This document shows positions 1 through 13,600 of a DNA stretch of 64,000 nucleotides, piece after piece. This DNA comes from Ciona intestinalis (taxonomy: Eukaryota > Chordata > Ascidiacea > Phlebobranchia > Cionidae). The stretch lies in NCBI RefSeq assembly GCF_000224145.3, contig NC_020173.2, forward strand, positions 2,571,293 to 2,635,292, in the 5' to 3' direction. Both the position numbers and the translations under genes were made by a program. Each line of letters starts with the position of its first letter. Within the stretch, counting starts at the first letter, position 1. The notes below the pieces were generated by a model. The model saw nothing but the letters and a program-made list of their open reading frames with translations, did no database searches and had not been told where the DNA came from.

Positions 1-333
1 AGAGCTCACGCATATGTCTGTACATATAAGGTTTTTAATTAGGTGCACATAAATACAAGTTTACCTGAAGTATTCTCTAGTCCCTTGTTTTCTTTCGCCA
101 TTATGTTTAATTTACTTGAGTTACGTCAAATCGAACTCAACTTTTACTTTATACAGTATCAGTCAATCGAACTCAACTTTTACTTTATACAATATCAGTT
201 TTCTGCGACCAACGCTATTTTACTTTTATTATACCGGTAATTTATAAACACGAGATTGGAATGACATTCCCAATCTCTTGTTTAATTGTCTCTGATTATA
301 TCAAAGTTATTATATGGTAGCATATATAGCCTC

Positions 334-481
334 TCAACCATACTCTCTAACGGTCTTAGTGAAAGCGTTGCCCTTCAACTGAAGAGTAATACCGTTCTTA
401 ACACCGCGTATTCCTGGTAAAATGATCACGTCAGGCGTTACCGAAGCAGACGGAGCGTTTAAAACAACAAATACCTTTTGC
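334..481 (-). CDS. Terminal coding exon of an unrecognised gene (partial)
   Basis: On the minus strand an acceptor (TTTAG just above 481) opens a 48-codon exon that runs to a TGA at 334-336. The peptide begins KVFVVLNAPSASV and ends FTKTVREYG. It is hydrophobic and beta-like, with an LPGIRGVKNG turn, and reads like the last exon of a conserved globular domain. I do not recognise the family. No convincing upstream exon was found between 482 and the start of the RING gene at 1252. The 5' part may therefore be missing, be short exons I could not see, or the exon may be a relic. The codon content is more gene-like than the flanking AT-rich DNA. Gene or recent pseudogene cannot be told apart here. 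Confidence 0.4.
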
Positions 482-767
482 CTAAATGAATGTAGTCATA
501 ACAATAAAGAACAATGTACTCCGTGCTACCCTTTTGAAAAAAGGTGACGCGAAAGTCGTGAATAGAATTTCTTTTAAAACCCAAACTTGTTTACTCTACA
601 GGCATTATCAAGTATTTAAGCCCATAGTTACAAAGTTTTTTATTATTGTAAAAACGCTATTGTAAACTATACCCCGGTTCGTGCTGCGGTAACAATTCTA
701 TGAGCGAATTGTGCGGCAATTTTAAAAAGTGGAATAGCAGACGGCAAATTATGTAAACATACATGAG

Positions 768-1024
768 CCAGTCTGCAAAGTATGGCAGTTCCTGACGAGA
801 TCTCGCGCGTGCAAGACGGTTATTTTTCGCGTTTGCGCGTGCTATCATTAAAAATCTGCGTGCAAAGCATGTACATTTTCAAGCCACGTTAGGAAATCTT
901 ACTTAATTTAATACGTATTTTTTTCTTTGTTTAATTAATTGGCGTGCGTAGGACAAATTGTAGCGTGCATAACCAAAAGTCTGTAAAAAAATCGCGCGTG
1001 CACCTGCCATACTCTGCAGTCTGG
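768..1024. mobile_element. hAT-like MITE with perfect 8 bp target-site duplication
   Basis: A 257 bp element has terminal inverted repeats of 21 bp, CCAGTCTGCAAAGTATGGCA on the left, with 2 mismatches on the right. It is flanked by identical TACATGAG octamers at 760-767 and 1025-1032. The inside is rich in short GCGTGC/GCGCGTGCA motifs in both orientations, a subterminal-repeat pattern typical of hAT elements. No coding capacity is visible, so it is non-autonomous. It lies in the short intergenic space before the RING gene. Confidence 0.75.
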
Positions 1025-1251
1025 TACATGAGTCAGTTTACCGTCGAAAGCCCGCAGTTGCTTAATCTGTAACTAACGTTTGGAAGGATTCTTCTCTAGT
1101 GGTGTTTATTCCAGTGGTTAAGAATAGTCTTAGGTGGTATGGTAGCAATAATGTACAGTGTATAGGCAATTTCTAGTCCTACTGCTTACCCGATAACTGA
1201 GTTTAAAGCATATTGGATGAGATTGTAAAGGTCATATAGAAGAGAACGAAA

Positions 1252-4016
1252 ATGGAAGATTGGTTGCACTGTAATGCTTGCTTTGTAAGGATTATCCATG
1301 GACCAGTTTCTTTTTCTGTGACAAACTGTGCTCATATATTCTGCAACAAGTGCATTGAAAGGGGTTAGTACTATTTGCATACTACATACCTTATAGATGT
1401 GTTTTGTTTTACTTTCATTGCAGTTGCCAACTCCACTTGTACTGTGTGCAACAAAAAGTGTTCAGCATACACCTTACTTCATAACAAGGTAAAGGAAATA
1501 TTTTAAAACGTTTAGTGGCATCATTTACTTTTAACAAGTTTACCTAACATAGCATGTTCAAAAATCATTATAATGTATATAATTGTTACACCAGATGGAT
1601 CCCACCACAGCAAACTATTTCAAAGACCCAGGAGAACTTGCCCAAAAAGCCATGAATATGTTCAAACTATCCGAAGATGTGGGTTTTTAACTTTACAGTA
1701 TAATATATTTACTTTACCTCTGGCCTCTGTCTCTTTATTTTGTTGTATATGGATGAGTTTCTAACGACAGGGTTCAGACAAGAGTTGGTTCGTTACTGCA
1801 AGAACCTTCCATTCTATAAGAAAAAATAAGTTATATATATTATAACTTTGCTGTTAACATGTTGAATTTGGTTATGCAATGTATGTAAACTTCAGTTAAG
1901 TGCAGTTTAAAGTATGAATATAAAACTCCTGTGGCCTATACTATACTTTTATACTAACCGAATAATTTTACATATTTTTAAACAGGTTCGAAAATTCCAA
2001 GCTACCCAAAGGAAATCTTTATTCAAAGCGATTGTTAACAAGGTAATGTATGTTAAAATTTTGATATATTGATAAAAGGCAAACTGACACATCTGCTTAT
2101 TATCAGGCTGAACAAAAAGAGAAGTTACTGCAGACAGCAGTTGCAACAATGTCGTAAGTATTAGGGAAAATAACCGCAGTTTTTTCGCAAAGAAAATTGA
2201 TTTGTTTCACAGCTTGTGACAAAAATAAAACACCCAGTAGTCTAAACTTTGCAGGAGTTTTTGAAATACTAAGGAAACTTTTAGTTTATTTGCAATGCAA
2301 AAATATCAATTATTTTCTTTTAGAGAAACCAAAAGAAAGAATTCAGAGTTAAAGTTTATCATCAAGAATAAAAACAATTTATCAAGGTAATATCTGTGAA
2401 TTTAATCTACAATACATTAAAATAGAGTTTCTTACATATTTCAGTGTCTCACCAAAAAGTCACTCTTATATGGCTATGCAATATTCACCAGGTTAGTAAT
2501 GTATTCAAGAACAGTTGTTAGAATACGACTGTTCTGTTTTATATGTCCAATTACCATGTATCTATGTAACTTTGTGGTTTATTTTTTCGTAAATAATTTT
2601 CCAACAGCTTTTCTGGAATGAAAAAACAGTGTATTCCCGACGTTTCGTCTGCCATTCGGCAAGACTTTAGTAGGAAATGTGTTTTTTAAATTGTTTTTTT
2701 TTTAATCTAATGTAATAAGAAACCTAGTCAAAAGGTCTATAAAATGGGTGTTAGGGATTTGTTTTAACATTTACTGTTTCTTACAGATTGTTCTCCCCCT
2801 TCATCTCCCAATAGAAACATATCCACTCGTAAAACACCACCACATTACTACAGCAGTGTACCATGCACGTATGTACTCATATTCCATGTTCAATATATAC
2901 AGGTTACTTTATCTCCGTAATTTTCAGGCCAAACAAAACTTCTGTAGATGGCCACCAGCACAGAACGCTTGTAAGTTATTTGTATTAACTCTTATAACCT
3001 TTTTTCACATAATTTGCTGCCTTTAGGAATAGCAGCAGAATGTTATTGGACATACACTTTATAACACTATCTACGTTTATTAATCTGTTACCATAATCAC
3101 ACTAACACTTCAAAATGTTTAGCTTTCTGGTGGTTATACAGTGTCACCTAATAAGGAAAAGCCAAGAATGTCTCTTCGTTCTCCACCTGTTGGTGGAAAA
3201 ATACGTAAGATTATAAACTATGCTTTTAGTAGTCATACTTTTGCTTGGTTTTACCCTTAGCGTATTTTAACGACTGTCATTTTTACTTCTAATTCCATTT
3301 TCTTTGTTATTTCTACAAGATAAATGAAAGTTGTATTTTATCTTATAATGAAACCTGTATTCTAGAAACACCTCCAGATTTACGTCTACACCACAGCTCA
3401 CCAGATGGAATAGTTTCAAAGCAGGCCAGCTTGTATGATTGTTCTGGAATAAAGTTGGTTGTTTTTAACTAACTCAATTGTTTTTACAGACATTCAATGA
3501 AACAAAGCACTTACTTCTCAAAGTTCCAAACGCCTAGTAAGTTTTTCTGTTATTTTCCACTCACAAGAAATATCTATTCTCTATATATGGATAAGACTCC
3601 CAGCAAGGCATAATATGCAATTGAAGCTGTGTGACCTTGGGCAAAATAATACTTTAGCCAAAACCCTGTAGTTCCGAACTGATTATTTTAAGCGTCAGCC
3701 ATTAATTATATAAAAAATGTAACAAAGGGTATGAAGCAGAACACCCATGTTGTAACGACTTTAGTTTCCCGCCAAGCGAGGATAAACAAGGAACATCATT
3801 TTTAACGAGATACTTTTTTCTTGTAGAATCTCCCATGCATGGAACCACCCCACATAGTACACACAGCACTCCACAGTCGAGGTGAGGGTTTATTACTAAA
3901 ATAAATTTGCCAAACAGATAAAATACATTGTCAGATGTGGAACTCCCAGAGTGAAAGCCATTACTAACTATGGAGTGAGCCTCATCGAAAAACGAAGACT
4001 CGTGGGTCATCAATAA
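1252..4016 (+). CDS. RNF212-like RING finger protein (Zip3/RNF212 family)
   Basis: RNF212/Zip3-family proteins are SUMO/ubiquitin-type ligases that stabilise meiotic recombination sites on the synaptonemal complex. The start MEDWLHCNACF with a C3HC4-type RING (Cys at residues 7 and 10, then TNCAHIFCNKC and TVCNKKC) matches the RNF212 N-terminus in order and spacing. A coiled-coil region (exons 3-6, including RKFQATQRKSLFKAI) follows, then a Ser/Pro-rich tail with MSLRSPPVGGKI. Exons in one frame: 1252-1363, 1424-1488, 1595-1678, 1986-2042, 2107-2153, 2324-2386, 2445-2491, 2787-2868, 2928-2970, 3123-3204, 3366-3432, 3490-3536, 3827-3881, 3935-4016. The total is 933 nt, or 310 residues, close to vertebrate RNF212. 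The last exon boundary is the least certain. Whether it matches RNF212 or RNF212B is undecided. It converges with the TBC1D31 gene. Confidence 0.85.
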
Positions 4017-4129
4017 AAGTTATGAGTCGTCAATTAAGAATAGAAACTGCCGAATCATCCGCAAACACTCCAGAGTCATTGAAGAAAATTTGCCCAGTCA
4101 TGAAGAGCCATAAAGATTGATGATGTAAC

Positions 4130-4135
4130 AATAAA
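4130..4135 (+). terminator. AATAAA poly(A) signal of the RNF212-like gene
   Basis: A canonical AATAAA lies 114 nt after the proposed stop codon. A second AATAAA overlaps the stop itself (4012-4017). Confidence 0.5.
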
Positions 4136-4652
4136 ACATTCGATTTACATTCTGATTCAAAAACCTAATTTCGAGGTGTTTTTCGTTGCGAAACCAAGCG
4201 TTGTCGGAGGTTTCTTACTTCATCCATTAGGTGTCGCTCTTCAGTCCTTAAGTTTCCTCTGCTTCGGTCGAGTGACCCTGCGTGAACATATTTTATCGCT
4301 TGTTGTTTTAAAAGTTAATTAAATGTTGCCGTTCTTACATTGAACTGAGTCCTCTATATCTGATACATCGTTCAAACACATCTTGTTGCTCACAGCAGTC
4401 ATACGATCTTCTGCAGCGCTACGATCTATAAGACAGATATATTAATATTTAGATTTTGAAAGTTACTGTGGCTTTTGCTAAATGACATAGCAATATGGGA
4501 AGAACATTAATTCTATTATAGCATAATGAGAAGAGCATTGCTAACATGCCATTTGTAAAAATTGATAAACGATAATTAATAAACAGCCTGAAATTCATGA
4601 CATACATTTAATTGACAATTTTTTTACTGAATTAGAAAATATTTAGTGTTTA

Positions 4653-7600
4653 CTAAACCCCTTGCAAAAAGTTAATGGCAACACTGCACTGTAAAAACTG
4701 ACTTAATTGTTGTTGTGTGTGCTCCTCCCTCAACCTCCCGATGTGTTCTTCCATCCTCTTCTCACTCTCTTCTATTCTCCTCCTGCTCTCACCCAGATCA
4801 CGATCTTGCAACATCCTTGCTCTTCTCTCATCTCCTTCATTACGAACATCTTCCAAATATCGAAGTCGGTTGCGATTCGTGGATAATTCTTCTTCCTATA
4901 ACAAACAAGTATAACATGTTGCTTACCAATGTGATCAGCTATACAATGTGTATCACTGTTTTTAATCAGTTGAAAATTACATACAAGCTATATATATATA
5001 CAAGAGTGGGGGAAGATGAGACACATTTTCATTTAATTTCTCGTCCCAGTAAACCGAGAACATTTAAAGAATTATAAAACCGTATCCTTAGAACCCCTTT
5101 ATATAGACTGTTGTTAATTTTTTAAATACGATCAGGATATTTGGATATTATGTGCTAAAGGTGTCCTGTCTTCCCCCACCCTACTATATATGTCATCGTA
5201 TGGCTGAAGCGTATAACACTGGTTGTCATTAATAGAGAATTATCCATTAGCAAGGTGTTGGGTAATAGGCCAAATCCGGTCTAAATCCTAGGTTCTTAAA
5301 TAGAAACGGTCAAATATAATTTAAAGCTACAACCAAAGTTTCAAAACACAACCTCTGAAAAATACAAGTTATAATGATCAGTATAAAGTTAATCTACCTT
5401 AAAGAATAATTTAAAATAATTTTTTTACTAAAAGTAACCAACCCAACCTTATTTAAACGAAGTTGTTCCAATCTTGTGTTGATTTCTCGCTGTTTTCGTA
5501 AATTTTCGATATTTCTTGACAGCGAAGTAGCAAGAACTTTTTCCCGCTCGATGTCACTATGGAGCAAACTCTTTGCTGCCTGCGTGTGGTGGCGGAGGGC
5601 GTTGTTTTTCAACTCTACGCTCGCCAAGTCTTGTTCCAATTCCTGTATGTACGTTTTAGGTTATTATATTTCATATGAAAAGGTCCTTGTTAAGAACCTA
5701 GGATATATACCAGATTTCTCTTAGTATTTATTTATAGCTTTTCTCAATATGTACCTAGTAACTAACAAGGAGACCAGTAAACTAAACTATGATCAAAACA
5801 ATCCTAAGGTTCACCCATTTATAAATTTCCAAGGCCAAAAGAGCTTAACTACTCATCCCACTACAAACCTTAGTCTTCTTGATATCAATCCTCTCATCCT
5901 TCAACTTTTCATTCATCTTATTTTCAATATCAGCGAGTCTTCTTCTACGATTTATATCAGCTCTGATTTTGTCTTCAAGCTCCGATTGCTCACGAGCCAT
6001 CTAGTGACCAAACATAACAACATTACAAATATTTAATGCACTGATGAATAAAAAGAAACATTCTGCTGTTCGTGCTCCCATGCATAAAGTTAGATAAAAG
6101 TAAATAGCTCCTAGTCTGGCATATGGAAAAACTTTATCAGGGTATGGCTTGACGATGTCTCGCTGTATAGCAGATGAAATGTCGGTATATTTAAAAATTA
6201 AAAAAAAATTTTTTTTTACCTGAATTAACCTAAATATTAGGAATAAACATGTCACCTGTATACTGAAGGAAATAATTAAAGTTTAAGTTTTACAAATACT
6301 TTTATAACAGTGTTTCCAAACCTGTTGTTCCAGTGATGCACGGTTAGCTTCCAATTCCAAGCCTTTCACTTCTACATCTTCAACTGTTGCCGATATTTCT
6401 TCATTCCTCAACATTGCCTGTGAAATATAACATGTTTTACATAAAACTCAACACCAGTATTGTAATAATTGTAATGAAAACTTGTTTATCTTGGCGAGGC
6501 AACAACAGTTGTTATAAAATTTTGTCCCTCCCCGCATCGAGTTACCGAGTATGTAACTTTGTGAATGATTTTGTTTTAAATCTGACTAACAAAAAGTGGG
6601 ACAGAATTACCCTAAAAATGCTATGCCCAAAGACCCATACATCTACAATCCCCCCGTCTACCAAGCAAATAAATAAATAAATAACCCACCTTTCTGTCCA
6701 ATTCTTCTTCAAGTCGTTTAATTTCAATTTCTTTCATAGTTTGTTGATGATCCACAAACCTCATGCGAGATTTATCGAGGAGTTGTAACTCCCGTACACG
6801 TAACTCTCGTTTCATAGCTGACAACCTGTGCATGGCAAGTCAAGATCACAACTACCTTTGTATACACAAGTAAAATAAAATAATTACTGCGTATATTTTA
6901 TCTTTTTTGTTATATAAGGCCAACAATTTAGACCACCCTTAAAAGCCCATGGGTTAAGGCAATTGCTGTTAAGTGTCTTGCCCCAGAACACACACGCCCA
7001 CAATTAAAGCAGCCTCAAGCCTACAAAAGTAGCTGTGTCAAGCTGTAAACTCCGGGCTAGCGGCAGCGCCAATCACAAACAAGCCCCAAACATCACACAT
7101 GACAAACAGCTCTGTGGCACTGTTGGTTGGCCTCCAACCCGAAGGAAATGGGTTTAAGGCTCGTCGCTGCTACTATTGCGAGCGAATGTTTTCATTTCTT
7201 AATTCAGCCACACTCCCCACAACTCACTTCTTCCTCTGATCCACCAACTTCCTCTCCTCCTCGATGAGCAACTTCCTCCTCTCCTCCTCAGCATCCTCCA
7301 ACATCTCTTTCCTCCGATACCAAGTATCCTCGTGCAACTTACGATCCAACATCTGCTCCGATAACTCAGTCGCAATGTGTCTGGGGTTGGATGGATAAAA
7401 GTTAGGGTGACAGGTGTTAATCCTAGGCTTAATGGTAGGCATACCGGACAACTTTTAAACAGGGGCAACACATGGTGTTTTAGCACCCCAGTTAGGTGAG
7501 TTAAAGTTAAAGGCCTTAAATTTAAGCCAGAGTTGGTTTATTTCCATGACACCCATGGCTACAATTTATTAGTGACCACTAGATTGAAGCAATGTCTGTT

Positions 7601-10600
7601 AAGTGTCTTGCCCAAAGACAGAAACACCTATCAGTATTGTGTTTGTGTCAAACATCACACCTATATTCTTCAGTTACAATGCAAGCCCCTGAGTAACCTA
7701 TTGGTTCTTGTGACTATATAATATTTCAGACTAGAATCATAAACACATACGCCTATCAGTACCCAGCAAGTACAAAGTATCGTAAACATAAAATGTTGAA
7801 GAATCCTTTAAATAAAACATGAAACTCTCTTACTTTTCTCTCAAATACTCAAGTTCATCTTTTCTTATCCTCTCACGCTCCTGTGCTTGGTAGTCCACGA
7901 TAAACTTGGGGTATTTATTAAATATGGGGTAAGTTTCACCCATGGGTAGGGGTTCGAAACCGTCCATGGATTTTCGGGGGTCAATATTGGCTGGGGTGGA
8001 TTCGGATAACCGATATGCTTCACTGATCACAGCCCCAATATCCAAAGCATTACGATGGTGAAAGAAATACTGGGGAAATAATGAATGGGTAAAGTTTGAA
8101 TTTCGAAAAATTTGGCACAGAGATGGTTTAGATATACTATATACCTGACAGCAACAATATAAACAGTGGGTATGATTATTAAGACTGTCAAGTACTTAGA
8201 AATAGTTAGACCCACAGTCTGGTAAATAAATAAACATAAACACTCCAAAGTTATAAATTATGACTTGGAAATGGGCACGAAGTGTGTAACTAAATACTCG
8301 TAAAGCCGTAATATAAGGTAAATAATTACCTTTACGGTTTTTAATGTGGGGAAAAATAAAGTTCCATTTATTCATTCATTCATTCAGTTTTTATACAATA
8401 TTTAATAAACAGGACTTACTGTAAAGTCTTCAGTTTGTCTGGTTCTGAGCAAAGCAGATCTTGAACAAATAGAATAAGCTACCACACAGTATATGAGGAA
8501 GCTTGGGTGGTTGGTGAATACATTGTCAAACAAACGTAACCACTCATCACGTGTTAATACTTCGGATAGCAACGTCTGCATTAGTGGCCATGCATAGATC
8601 TGAGAAAATGAGGTTTTTATAATTGGACAGTGAGCATGAGGTGTATTATTAAGCCATTAGTCAGATGTATGTATAATGTGTATGTAAATAAATTCATGGT
8701 ATAGTTTAACAGTAAGCATGAAGTGTACAAATACACCATGTGCATATGCGTATTGTGTGTAAGATACCCATTTTATAAATTGACAGTGAGAATAAGGTGT
8801 ATGAATACAACATGTGTATTCATAGGAAAAGAAGACAGCCATGAGGTGTATGAAAACACCATGTGTGTACTGTGAATAATAAGACATCTATATTATAACT
8901 CGACAGTGAGCATGAGGTACTAACCTGTGTCGTAACATTATATTTTACGAAATGCTGAAGAAGTTCCTTGTCATGATGACTAAGCACGTTTTCCACGAGA
9001 CTTAACACATTGATCGGGGGATTGGGGTAAAATTCAAACCAGTGTTGGCACCAGTTAGCTGTACAATTATACAAGTTACAAAATGCTGACAAATAACAAC
9101 CATATATAATATGAAATTTTCACACCTCATTCACATATATGACAAAATAAAAAGTTTTCTGAATAAATGTAATAAAGTAACTTGCATTATCCTCACATGG
9201 CTAGAAAACGCCAGTCGTTATAACACAGGTGTTGTTTCTTACACCTCATGCCAGCTCACGAGTTACCATGTATGTTACTTTGTGGGTGATTGTTTTTTGT
9301 GGATATTTTATGTTCTTTTGTGTAGCCAAAAATTTAGACAAACCATTAGTGACCACTAGGTTGATTTTTACTGTTTAATTTTACATATGTAGAAAAACTG
9401 ACAGGGACATTTATGTACCACAAACTACCAATATCTAATATGTATGTTTTGGCCAGAACTAGCGTTACATGCCACAGAAAATTTAAAGTTAAAGTCGCCA
9501 AAAAACTAGCATGCAAATATTTAGTGTTGTACTTACTTAGAATAGTCGCGATTATTTCAAAACAAACCAGGTGATTGTTTTGAAATAACTTAATAAATGG
9601 GAATGAAATTAATGGAATATAATCCAACTCTGAGAAGATGACCGACCAGTGGGCAAGGGAGGAAAGAACTCTGTGGAATATTTTATCAAATTTTATCTTA
9701 ATTAAGAGATTTTCAAGGATTTTGGGAGATCTATCAAAAATATTAAAGGTAATAATGGCAAAGTTTTGATTCCTGTTTTAAAACCACATATCGAAACTTT
9801 TTAAAAATATATAATAATTAAAAAGATTCAATTGTTTAATTACAGTTAAAAGGCTTTATGAACCGTTGTTATAGGTGCCTTGTCCAATCAAATTAAATTC
9901 TATTCATATTTAACAAATGTACATATATAAAAAGTATGTTTAAGTGTACATGACTTTAAAATTTGAAACATCATAGTTTCCTTTATTTTACACAACAACC
10001 CCCCCCTACCTCTGCATAACACGGAGTAATTTTCCGCTTTTAACTGGAAATTTTTCTTGAATAGAAGCATAAGCCAGGTGTGTCCCTTTGTCTAACAGCG
10101 AGCTGAAAGCAGTTTGGTTCTCCGGGAGCTTGAGGATGCTTCTCCAGATGAACAGGCGATATTTTTCAGGATATTCTCCATAACCACGAAGAATTCGTCG
10201 CAATTTAGGAAGGGACAAGCCATGAGGAAGATCACTCTGTGTGTGGGGATGTGTTTGCAAATTAAAAGAAAATAATGGAAACTGCCAGACTGGTATGTTG
10301 TATTAACTTGTACATCATTGTGTGTACATAAGGTTAAACCAGAAAATACGTTTACGAACACTATAGTGTTAATTGTCTCTACCAGCACTCATAACCAAAG
10401 TATATTACATTTACCACGTTTATCATGAACTTTGACGACACCTATAAAATATAATTTTAAACCACAGATTTTGTTTTAAAATTTAAAAACATTTTATCTA
10501 TGAAATATGATCTTAATACAATTAATGGCCTATGACATGATGTAAATAAAAGAAAGTTAAAAACGAAACGAACCTCCATTTCTTTGCTCGGTTTTAACTT

Positions 10601-13600
10601 TCTCGCCATGATTCTTCCCGTGCTTACATTGCCATTAGGTGGCCTCTTTGTCGACCTTTGACCTGAAGCATCCGTCTCTGATTGGCTGCGAAGACTTTTA
10701 CGTTTCCAAACATCTTTCACAACTTTAACAAGTGGTCCTGGTGCCTGGGAGGTTCAGTCATTAATAACATTGTATAATACTTAAGTAAAGTGCATTCTAT
10801 TCTATATGGGTGAGGTCCTACAGCGAAGCCCGAAGCCTATTATATGGCTATAGACCACAATTGACTCTTCCTCTACAAAATGCTACGTTTTTGATCAGCG
10901 ACACTTTATACTTTAGGTAATTCTGTTCTAAAAAAATTGGGTTCTATTAAATTTAAAACAAACAGCTAATATAAATTAATACATTATATAAAAGGATTAG
11001 GCTGTATATAACACCAGAGAGTGAGAGTCAGCCACATCACACTCACTGCATTAAGTTGAGCATCCAGTGCACGGATGCTGTAAATGATCATCTTCCCTGC
11101 ATCAGTGGATGCAACAATATGATCCCCACCCTCCCCATCCACACATACATGGATGATCTTATCACGAGGATCGTTGCATCGAAGTTCGAACAAGACTTGA
11201 CAAGTATCCACGTTTATAAAGCGAGCCACACCATCCTGGCTTAACACACCAAGAACCTGGTAATATTGTGGATTTAAAAAGCGTAAACCTGGGACATTCG
11301 ATACCTGAGTATATATAGACCCATAAGCATCATGTTTTTATTTACATTTTTTAAACAAAATCGAAAGTGACATTGTTTAAATGCTGTTTCAAACTGTAAA
11401 ATATAACACCTCAATAATTTAATGTGTTAAATACACTATAAGTCCCTGCCTCTTTGTATAGACACCTAAAACCAGGGTACAAGCTGTTCAAAGGTGTAAA
11501 ACTTCGGTGCAAAGTAAAAACATAAACCATATTTAAAAATATGTAGATAAACCATATACAGAATACGAATTTGTTTTTACAAACATATTACCTTATTAGC
11601 CCCTGCATCAAACTTGTCAGCTAAAAACTCGAGTTGCTTCACAGATTGAACTTCATTTGGCATCTTAATAACTTGTGACAATTGATGAGAGGTGAGGGAA
11701 TATACATGAAGTAGATTGGACTTGCCACCACAAACCAACAATTTCCCATCTCTGTTAAGTGATGGTTGAACATAATAAGATAAGGTTATATTACACAGCA
11801 GAATATGGCCTTAAAATATGTCTAAACTGCCAAAGGTAAGAGACTGCCACAGACACTTGATAGGTAATATGGTAAAGTATTACAGTTCAACAAATTTTCC
11901 AACATAAATAATATAGGGATTTACATACGATAGAAAATAAAAACGGGTTTTTGATGAATGTAACAAATGTAAATTTCTTTATTCTCAAGTAAAGTATTAC
12001 AGTATCAATATCAAAATACAAAGCTGGCCAAAGTTTAATAATGTTTAAACAAAACATAAATAAAATTAAACAAGTTCTTTAACCAAGTATTTAAACAACT
12101 TGTGCACATTTTATGCATTTTATTTGTTATAGCATCTTAGCAAATACTAATAGCACACAACATATACAACATACAAGAAATGAGAATATAACATATTTAA
12201 CATACTTGGTAGCAGAGAATGCTTTGTATCCGATCCTGTGTTGTGAGCTGCATTCAAGTTTATATTTCCATTCAAAGTTGTCGGTTTCCCATCCAAATAT
12301 GGAATCGTCAGTAAAACAAGTAAGTATGGTGTTGCTGATGGGAAGGAAGAACACCTAGATTGGAATATTAAGTGTTGTTGATTGTATTTATGTATATTAT
12401 TAGAAAGTCTGCTTTGTTTTCAAATTACAGGCTGGTTAACAGCAGCACAGGTACCAAACATAGGATGGTAGGGGGTGTAGGTCAGAAATTTTCCACACTG
12501 CATTAATCAGTAAGCACATCATAACCAATGAGGAGAGACAGAAAGTCACGCTCATGCATTTAAAACATAACTATAGTTTAGTGTATCATCATGTATGAAA
12601 CTTTTGGCTTATCACATTTGCCTGTCAAAACTTCTTAGTTTTTGCCTATCATATAGTGAAAATTTTTTTTTTTATATAATAGATTTACACACCTTTTGTA
12701 TTGGAACTTTACTTTTAACATTCAATTTTCGAATTCTCTCAAAAGTATCGAGATTCCACAACTGTGCTGTATCACGTGATGTAGTGATTGCATATCGACC
12801 ACTCCCGTGAACCGATATCGAATGAATAGCTGAATCGTGACCTCTCATCCAACTTACCATCTCTTTGCTGTCTGCAAATTTAAACGAGATTGAAATATAG
12901 ATACTCATAAATATAAATTTTAGTCTATAAGGGTGAGGTCTTCAGTAATGCACAGCTGAGACCTGGGAATTTAGGATACTCATACTGGTATGTTGTCCCA
13001 TCAGCTCAACACCTACAGTTTTTCTATCTAGACCCACCAAGGCAGTTTAAAAACACTCAATATTATAGGTTCTATTTTATTCTATGGGCAGGGTCAGGTC
13101 TATAGCGAGGCATTCCTGAATATATATATGGTATATGATTGCCCCGACACTTACAATTACTCTTGATCTCCAGTTACGCAGTTTATAAAAATTCAATAAT
13201 ACAGATTCTATTCTATAAGGGTGGGTTTTCAGGGAGACACGTTTATCACTTACCAGTAGTATAACACTTTACTGAGGAGTCAGCCAATCCAACTAAATAC
13301 TCATTCATTCTTCTTAAACCTGATGCAATAGCTGTGCATGATTGCCCACAACTCTGGACTTTACTGAACCTAAAATATAACTTTTATATAAATGATTAAC
13401 AACAGTTGGTATATTTACAGGTTGCACCGAAAAATCAAGTGTGTAAAAACAAAATTTAAACAGTGTGCCTCTGTGCAACAGATTTTACTTCTACATTACC
13501 ACCTTACAAAACCCTGGGCCCTTAACAAAATAAATTTGGCTAAGTTACAATGTTTCTGTTAGAAACACAAATAGCAGTGTTGAATGTTCTTCCATTTTCA

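Noticed and set aside
1771-1827. Possible extra exon of the RNF212-like gene (FRQELVRYCKNLPFYKKK after an AG)
   Set aside because: It reaches an in-frame TAA before any donor. Joining the exons at 1678 and 1986 directly keeps frame and matches the RNF212 coiled-coil start better.
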